Part shown: positions 6,683 through 10,419 of the stretch, one piece after another | How positions within the stretch are numbered: the stretch's first letter is position 1 | How the letters are laid out: the number at the start of each line of letters is the position of its first letter | From: Ruminococcus sp. | Lineage (GTDB): Bacteria; Bacillota; Clostridia; Oscillospirales; Ruminococcaceae | Direction of reading: 5' to 3' | NCBI GenBank assembly: GCA_017544125.1 | Contig: JAFYET010000294.1 | Span: 1-10,419, forward strand | DNA length: 10,419 nucleotides | Notes under the pieces: generated by a model | Seen by the model: only the letters and a program-made list of their open reading frames with translations | The model's database searches: none | What the model was told of the DNA's origin: nothing | Program-made: the position numbers and the translations under genes

Positions 6683-7123
6683 TCAGTCAAAAATGCCTCT
6701 GAGGCGCTCTATGAACTCTCTGTAACCCTCGGGGAAGGCGTTTGACCCGCCCGACCAGGAGCGCCTGCCGTTCTCGCTAAGCTCCAGGTGGAAGCCCTCG
6801 CCGTCGAGCACATCGGGGTTAGAGTAGCTCTTGCCAAGCCACCCTCTCATGCCTATACTGCCAAAAAGCTCGCACAGGCTCTCGTAGTCGGCTTTGGTGA
6901 GGGTGATGCGCTTTTCAAGCCACTCCTCACGCTCCTTGTCGTCACGCCAGTTGCCGTAATACTCACAGCAGGTGAGCGCCTTCCCGTCAAAGGTCAGCAG
7001 ATACTCCCGCTTTTCCGCTGAGCACCAGCTCTCGCATAGCGACAGGCTCTCAAATCTGACAGGTGCTTTTGCCGCCTGCGCCATTACAGCGCTTATGCCG
7101 TTTTCAATGGGTAGTGTGAACAT
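6683..7123 (-). CDS. Hypothetical protein, orphan, 146 aa
   Basis: I do not recognise the family. The protein is soluble-looking, with no signal peptide or membrane segment. It has predicted strands around VRFESLSL (22-29) and REYLLTFDGKALTCCEYYG (39-57), an acidic/basic helix (61-72), a helix with TKADYESLCELF (76-87), and an ending GGSNAFPEGYREFIERLRGIF (125-145). That final SNAFP-x-GY-x-EF pattern recurs, from memory, in small uncharacterised Firmicutes proteins. Four cysteines (C30, C34, C52, C53) are present, but their spacing does not suggest a standard metal site. ATG 7123 has an excellent GGAGGT 7 bases upstream. The gene follows the P-loop kinase gene by 21 bases and is probably the last gene of the mnmE-kinase transcript. 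No clean terminator is seen downstream. Confidence 0.75.
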   Translation of the reverse strand: MFTLPIENGISAVMAQAAKAPVRFESLSLCESWCSAEKREYLLTFDGKALTCCEYYGNWRDDKEREEWLEKRITLTKADYESLCELFGSIGMRGWLGKSYSNPDVLDGEGFHLELSENGRRSWSGGSNAFPEGYREFIERLRGIFD

Positions 7124-7144
7124 TGCTGCGACCTCCTTATTTCT

Positions 7145-7936
7145 CTATGTTTTATTTCCAAGCTCTCTTATTATTGCCGGGTACAAATCACTTTGTTTTT
7201 CGGCGGGGCTGTCGGCTATCATATATTTGACATTCAGGTCATGCAGTATCTGCATCTCTCTGCACTGGCGTTCTTCAAGCGCTTTTATATAGCCGTCAAA
7301 CCCTGTCAGGCGGTTTGCCTTTCCGTAAGCGCCGCTGCAGTGATAGTCTATGACAGCGCCGAGCCATTCATCTCCACGCTCTGCGGCAGCTTTTTTGACT
7401 GTATTCTTGATATCATCACAGCGAAGATATACAACAAACGGGTCAAGCGGTCTTATGATATCGCAGATACTGCCGATATACTCTTCCGAAGTCTTTATAT
7501 CAAACCCAAAGCGCATCATCGTTTCACACATCGGGTTTTGCAGCAGCACGCAGTTAAACACATACCGCTCATCAGGTCTGACCGCCCCTGCAAATTCACG
7601 CCATTTATCAAGCATGACCTCCCGCTCTGTTTCCCACGGCAGGTTATCGTATATCTTATAGCGCACAAGCTTTTCAAACAGCCCGCCGCCGAACCCGTTA
7701 AGAGGGATAACATACCCATCAGCCCTGCGCACAGCCGCCCGTCTTATCTTCGCCTGTTCCTCAGACGAAAAGCTGCTCAGCTCGCTGTTTTTTACAAATG
7801 CGTGGAATTCATAGTCGGCAGGGTGGTCACCGCAGCCCTCATCAAAGTACCGGGCACCGATACTGTCTGCGATATACTTTGAAGCCGTACTTTTACCCGA
7901 GCAGGGCAGGCCTTCAACTATTACAAGTCTGTTCAA
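7145..7936 (-). CDS. P-loop NTPase, nucleoside/small-molecule kinase-like
   Basis: The 263-residue protein starts with a strand and a Walker A loop, VIVEGLPCSGKST (about 5-17; K15 and S16 are the nucleotide-binding residues), typical of the P-loop kinase branch. Further on are HPADYEFHAF (38-47), PFVVYLRCDD (about 165-175), a strand where the Walker B or LID-adjacent segment would be, and AAERGDEW with possible LID arginines. It probably transfers phosphate from ATP, but the substrate is unknown; related genes are annotated only as AAA/P-loop proteins. The start is TTG 7936, because GGAGGT lies 8 bases upstream and no ATG occurs before the Walker A loop. It lies 134 bases after mnmE, across a hairpin repeat, and 21 bases before the orphan gene. 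It looks intact. Confidence 0.8.
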   Translation of the reverse strand: MNRLVIVEGLPCSGKSTASKYIADSIGARYFDEGCGDHPADYEFHAFVKNSELSSFSSEEQAKIRRAAVRRADGYVIPLNGFGGGLFEKLVRYKIYDNLPWETEREVMLDKWREFAGAVRPDERYVFNCVLLQNPMCETMMRFGFDIKTSEEYIGSICDIIRPLDPFVVYLRCDDIKNTVKKAAAERGDEWLGAVIDYHCSGAYGKANRLTGFDGYIKALEERQCREMQILHDLNVKYMIADSPAEKQSDLYPAIIRELGNKT

Positions 7937-7944
7937 TTCGTTTT

Positions 7945-7950
7945 ACCTCC
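7945..7950 (-). promoter_or_regulatory. Ribosome binding site that fixes a TTG start
   Basis: A perfect minus-strand GGAGGT lies 8 bases before TTG 7936. With no ATG or GTG between it and the Walker A motif, this site is the main reason to accept the TTG codon. Confidence 0.75.
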
Positions 7951-7973
7951 TGCTTTTAAGCGTGGTGTGTATG

Positions 7974-8017
7974 CCCCTCCGTCAGCTTCGCTGACACCTC
8001 CCCGCTTTGCGGGGAGG
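7974..8017. repeat. Double-hairpin intergenic repeat, copy 1
   Basis: CCCCTCC is followed by hairpin GTCAGC-TTC-GCTGAC (7981-7995), then by hairpin CCTCCCCGC-TTT-GCGGGGAGG (7997-8017). A second copy of the same design, with compensating stem changes, is at 10368-10407 in the same orientation. It lies between mnmE and the kinase gene. No T-run follows it on the minus strand, so it would act as a structured spacer rather than a terminator. Confidence 0.8.
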
Positions 8018-8043
8018 GGGTATCGCCTCGCTCTGCTGATTTC

Positions 8044-8071
8044 TTACTTCTTACTTCTAACCTCTTACCTC
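8044..8071. repeat. Four-unit heptamer array TTACYTC abutting the mnmE stop codon
   Basis: Four 7-base units (TTACTTC twice, TAACCTC, TTACCTC) fill 28 bases. The last base of the array (8071) is also the last base of the mnmE TAG stop codon. Read on the minus strand, the units are the GTAAGAR family seen at 4561-4588. Confidence 0.8.
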
Positions 8072-9444
8072 TACTTACCCACACAAAACTTCGAGAACAC
8101 CTCATTGACTACCGCCTCGCTTGCTTTCTCGCCTGTCAGCTCTGCAAGGTGTTCGGCGGCTCGGTCAACTGTCACCGTTACCGCATCGAGGGTCAGCCCC
8201 GCTTCGAGGGCGGCAATTGCATCTTCTATACAGCCGAGGGCTTTCTCGGCGCACAGCTTCTGACGCTCGTTGGCAAACACCGTGCTGTCGGCGTTGTAGT
8301 CCTCGGGTGTGAACATCGTTTCTATCATCTCCGAAAGCTCATCACGCCCCTCGCCCGAAGATGCGCTTATTGCTATTATCTTATCTGAGTATTTCAAAAA
8401 GCCGCTTTTATCGACCGCCTGCGCCCTGTCGGTCTTGTTGAGCACGATGACGGTCTTTTTGTCAAGCGAAGCTATATATTCAAGCAGCTCTGTGTCCTCA
8501 TCATCGAGAGGCTGCGATATATCAAAAACTGCGATTATCAGCCTGCATTCGGCAAGGCGGTTCTTTGCAAGGGCAACGCCCATTTTCTCGACGGTGTCGT
8601 CTGTGCCGTGTATGCCCGCCGTGTCTGATATTTTAAGCGTTACCGCACCAAGGCGCACGCTCTCTTCTATAACGTCACGGGTGGTGCCTGCTATATCGGT
8701 AACTATCGAGCGCTCGTAGCCGAGCAGCAGGTTCATAAGGGTGGATTTGCCGACGTTTGGCTTGCCTGCGATGACCGTGTCAACGCCGTTTTTGATTATC
8801 ATGCCGCTGTCATAGTCACGCAGCAGCTTTTTAAGGGCAGCCCTGTCGTCTTTCAGGGTCAGCAGCAGCTCGCCCTCATCCACCTCGGGTATATCCTCCT
8901 CGGGGTAGTCTACCCACGCCGCAAGCTCGCCCAAGCTCTTTATCAGGCTGTCGCTTATAGCCTTGATGCCTGCATACAGCCTGCCCTTTCTTGCAAGGGA
9001 AGCCGACGAGAGCGCAAGGTCGCCCTCCGCCGAGAGCATATCCGACACCGCCTCTGCCTGTGTGAGCGAGAGCTTGCCGTTCAAAAACGCCCTCTTGGTG
9101 AACTCCCCAGCCATTGCGGGCGTGCAGCCTGCATCAATGCACAGGCGCAGTATCTTTCTTGTGACGAATACGCCACCGTGGCAGGATATCTCGCACACGT
9201 CCTCGCCGGTGTATGATCTTGGCGCACGGAACACCGTCAGCACGGCATCGTCCACCGTTCTGCCGGTCTTATCCCTCACCTCGCCGTATGCGCAGGTGTA
9301 GCCCGGCATATTGCTGACACGCTTGTCGCTGTCAAATGGGAAGAACACCCTCCCCGCCGCAGCGAGCGCACCCTCGCCGCTTATTCTTATAACAGCTATC
9401 CCCCCCACACCCGGCGGTGTGGAAACGGCGCATATTGTTGACAT
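8071..9444 (-). CDS. mnmE: tRNA modification GTPase MnmE (TrmE)
   Basis: With MnmG, MnmE installs the (carboxymethyl)aminomethyl group on U34 of tRNAs reading split codon boxes, using GTP, 5,10-methylene-THF and FAD. All 457 residues fit the family (about 450-460). The N-terminal folate-binding domain has ICAVSTPPGVGGIAVIRISG (4-23) and SYTGEDVCEISCHGG (77-91). The central helical domain is interrupted by the G domain: GKPNVGKST (227-235), GTTRD (253-257), DTAG (274-277), NKTD (336-339). The C-terminus FCVGK carries the conserved catalytic-loop Cys (C454). The ATG at 9444 follows GGAG by 9 bases, with a promoter at 9521-9549. In many Firmicutes mnmE sits beside mnmG, jag, yidC and rnpA near the origin. 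None of them is present here, so the gene has been separated from that cluster. The gene is intact. Confidence 0.97.
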   Translation of the reverse strand: MSTICAVSTPPGVGGIAVIRISGEGALAAAGRVFFPFDSDKRVSNMPGYTCAYGEVRDKTGRTVDDAVLTVFRAPRSYTGEDVCEISCHGGVFVTRKILRLCIDAGCTPAMAGEFTKRAFLNGKLSLTQAEAVSDMLSAEGDLALSSASLARKGRLYAGIKAISDSLIKSLGELAAWVDYPEEDIPEVDEGELLLTLKDDRAALKKLLRDYDSGMIIKNGVDTVIAGKPNVGKSTLMNLLLGYERSIVTDIAGTTRDVIEESVRLGAVTLKISDTAGIHGTDDTVEKMGVALAKNRLAECRLIIAVFDISQPLDDEDTELLEYIASLDKKTVIVLNKTDRAQAVDKSGFLKYSDKIIAISASSGEGRDELSEMIETMFTPEDYNADSTVFANERQKLCAEKALGCIEDAIAALEAGLTLDAVTVTVDRAAEHLAELTGEKASEAVVNEVFSKFCVGK

Positions 9445-9484
9445 TATTCATCACTCCGGTCCTTATAGTCTGCTGATCTCAATA

Positions 9485-9512
9485 CTATTCACTATTCATT
9501 ATTCAATATTCA
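9485..9512. repeat. Four-unit heptamer array (NTATTCA) in the mnmE leader
   Basis: CTATTCA twice, then TTATTCA and ATATTCA, run without gaps over 28 bases. With the predicted mnmE start near 9514, the array would form the first bases of the mnmE transcript. The same heptamer occurs twice at 1974-1987. Confidence 0.8.
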
Positions 9513-9520
9513 TTCTTTCT

Positions 9521-9549
9521 ATTATACACCATATTTTACGAATAATCAA
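9521..9549 (-). promoter_or_regulatory. Sigma-A type promoter of mnmE
   Basis: On the minus strand, TTGATT (9544-9549) is followed after 17 bases by TATAAT (9521-9526). The expected start near 9514 gives a leader of about 70 bases. Confidence 0.7.
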
Positions 9550-9642
9550 TATCCTCTTGTGCAAATTGCAAGGAACGCCCCATTGCCTGTTGTAGAAAAC
9601 GTAGAATTATTTATCATATCCCATTATGCTTTATACCTTGCA

Positions 9643-9671
9643 TTGACTTTAAAAATATTAAACCGTATAAT
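9643..9671 (+). promoter_or_regulatory. Near-consensus sigma-A promoter of the divergent orphan gene
   Basis: TTGACT (9643-9648), a 17-base spacer and TATAAT (9666-9671) match the housekeeping consensus at 11 of 12 positions. The start is expected near 9678, only about 12 bases before ATG 9690. Confidence 0.85.
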
Positions 9672-9689
9672 AGGATATGGTGAGATAAT

Positions 9690-10127
9690 ATGTCAGGTAT
9701 AAAGAATTTCACAGCAGTGCCCTTCCCCACGGGGGTGAGCATAGACAGGTTCTTTGAGCAAAACAAGGGCAGCTGCATAATAATGTCAGCAGGCAGGGCA
9801 TCGCCCTCGCAGCACACGGGGGAATACCACGCCGTGCTATACTTTAACGGCTTCATACGCCACCTGCGGCAGACAGGGCTAAAGACCGACAGCCCGACAT
9901 ACCCCTTTGTACAGGGGCTTTACGATGCGGCAAGGCTTATAAAGCGCCCCTGCCCGGTCATAATACTTACGGCATCTGATGCGGGCTTTGGCGACAACAG
10001 CAGCCCCAACAAGACCTGCTGCGACATGATAATCTCAGCGCTGCTCGGTGTCGGCTGTTCGGTTACGGTCACGGTGGCCGAGGGCAAGTCGGGGGAGCTT
10101 GTGAGGTTTATGGAGGCGAGGATCTGA
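9690..10127 (+). CDS. Hypothetical protein, orphan, 145 aa
   Basis: I do not recognise a family. The protein is soluble, with no signal peptide or membrane helix. Alternating elements can be read: strand CIIMSAG (29-35), GRASPSQHTGEYHAVLYFNGF (35-55), helix PFVQGLYDAARLIKRP (72-87), strand PVIILTAS (89-96), helix TCCDMIISALLGVG (109-122), strand CSVTVTVA (123-130), helix SGELVRFMEARI (134-145). This beta-alpha-beta-alpha-beta order is reminiscent of RNase H-like or Rossmann-like folds, but no acidic catalytic set is evident, so I assign no function. The start is ATG 9690, with GGTGA 6 bases upstream and a near-consensus promoter just before it. It is transcribed away from mnmE and stands alone in the window. 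The strong promoter argues that it is a real, expressed gene. Confidence 0.75.
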   Translation: MSGIKNFTAVPFPTGVSIDRFFEQNKGSCIIMSAGRASPSQHTGEYHAVLYFNGFIRHLRQTGLKTDSPTYPFVQGLYDAARLIKRPCPVIILTASDAGFGDNSSPNKTCCDMIISALLGVGCSVTVTVAEGKSGELVRFMEARI

Positions 10128-10171
10128 AGTTTGGCAAGTTGTAGCTAAGTATGACAAATTGGGATTTATCA

Positions 10172-10206
10172 ATGCATAATGCATAATTCATAATGCATAA
10201 TTAAGG
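10172..10206. repeat. Four-unit heptamer array (ATGCATA) followed by ATTAAGG
   Basis: Three ATGCATA units and one ATTCATA (third position) make 28 bases, ending with the heptamer ATTAAGG. A GC-rich hairpin follows directly. This is the longer version of the module that precedes the mannanase terminator at 1914-1972. It starts 44 bases after the orphan gene's stop; 10128-10171 shows nothing else. Confidence 0.85.
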
Positions 10207-10207
10207 T

Positions 10208-10225
10208 GTCGCCCATTCGGGCGAC
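10208..10225. other. Hairpin after the heptamer array
   Basis: GTCGCCC (10208-10214) pairs perfectly with GGGCGAC (10219-10225) around ATTC. Its position after the orphan gene suggests a terminator, but the following GGATTTG lacks a proper T-run, so termination is uncertain. Confidence 0.55.
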
Positions 10226-10255
10226 GGATTTGAATGTTGAAAACGCATTACCGAA

Positions 10256-10304
10256 GGGGCGTGGGTGGCGCAGGTATCAACTGCGTTGATACCCAGAAAG
10301 CCCC
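10256..10304. other. Two-tier inverted repeat, possible structured element
   Basis: An outer stem GGGGC (10256-10260) with GCCCC (10300-10304) encloses a perfect 8-bp stem, GGTATCAA (10273-10280) with TTGATACC (10286-10293), around CTGCG. CGCAG (10269-10273) could instead pair with that loop. No known RNA class is recognised. It lies within the gene-free right end of the window. Confidence 0.45.
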
Positions 10305-10367
10305 CACACTGCACGCTTGGAAAACGAGAGAGTTTGGCTTTGGCGAACAGTGCTCGGGCGGCAGTTC

Positions 10368-10407
10368 CCCCTCCGCCTGCTTCGCAGGCACCTCCCCTTG
10401 GGGGAGG
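10368..10407. repeat. Double-hairpin intergenic repeat, copy 2
   Basis: CCCCTCC (10368-10374) leads into GCCTGC-TTC-GCAGGC (10375-10389) and then CCTCCCC-TTG-GGGGAGG (10391-10407). The design and orientation equal 7974-8017, with different but still paired stem bases. The element may continue beyond the window edge. Confidence 0.8.
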
Positions 10408-10419
10408 TTGGTGCGCCTC

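Noticed and set aside
7193..7882. Long plus-strand open frame (229 codons) opposite the kinase-like gene
   Set aside because: It lies wholly antisense to an intact P-loop gene with a canonical Walker A motif and a good ribosome site, and its product shows no recognisable domain.
10234..10419. Open frame of 62 codons reaching the right edge (plus strand)
   Set aside because: It has no clear ribosome site, runs through the two-tier inverted repeat and the double-hairpin repeat, and resembles translated intergenic repeat rather than a protein.

Overview
The window looks like chromosome from a plant-fibre-degrading Clostridia, most likely Ruminococcus or a close rumen/gut relative. This is inferred from gene content: a lipoprotein GH26 beta-mannanase with a CBM35, and an intracellular GH94 cellobiose phosphorylase next to an aldose 1-epimerase-type protein. 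The Gram-positive lipobox, strong GGAGG ribosome sites and the style of the intergenic repeats agree. I could not confirm the species.

Layout, left to right. 1-231 is a gene-free leader packed with small perfect hairpins. 232-1911 (+) is the mannanase, closed by a strong terminator at 1936-1972. A second terminator facing the other way (2014-2050) closes a long minus-strand block. Read in its own direction, that block is: promoter and LacI/CcpA-like operator at 6558-6608; aldose epimerase (6504-5497); a Phd/YefM-type antitoxin and ParE/RelE-type toxin overlapping by 4 bp (5465-4891); a small membrane zinc-ribbon protein (4878-4645) whose ribosome site overlaps the toxin stop; and cellobiose phosphorylase (4532-2082). 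Upstream lies a second minus-strand group: promoter 9521-9549, mnmE (9444-8071), a P-loop kinase-like protein with a TTG start (7936-7145) and an orphan protein (7123-6683). A divergent orphan gene (9690-10127, +) has a near-consensus promoter and a very short leader. 10128-10419 has no convincing gene, but holds heptamer repeats, hairpins and a second copy of a double-hairpin repeat.

How the genes fit together: the mannanase would cut beta-mannan or glucomannan at the cell surface. The phosphorylase would split imported cellobiose into glucose 1-phosphate and glucose, and the epimerase could interconvert sugar anomers. The mannanase and the phosphorylase block are convergent and separately terminated, so they are neighbours rather than one operon. 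The toxin-antitoxin pair sits inside the sugar block with no promoter of its own that I could see.

The least ordinary feature is the intergenic DNA. Three sequence families of degenerate tandem heptamers occur, four arrays being exactly 4 x 7 = 28 bp and three others two-unit remnants. They abut stop codons, terminators or 5' leaders. With the TCT- or TTC-loop hairpin clusters, they suggest a genome-wide repeat system. I see no tRNA, rRNA, CRISPR array, insertion sequence or clear novel defence system.
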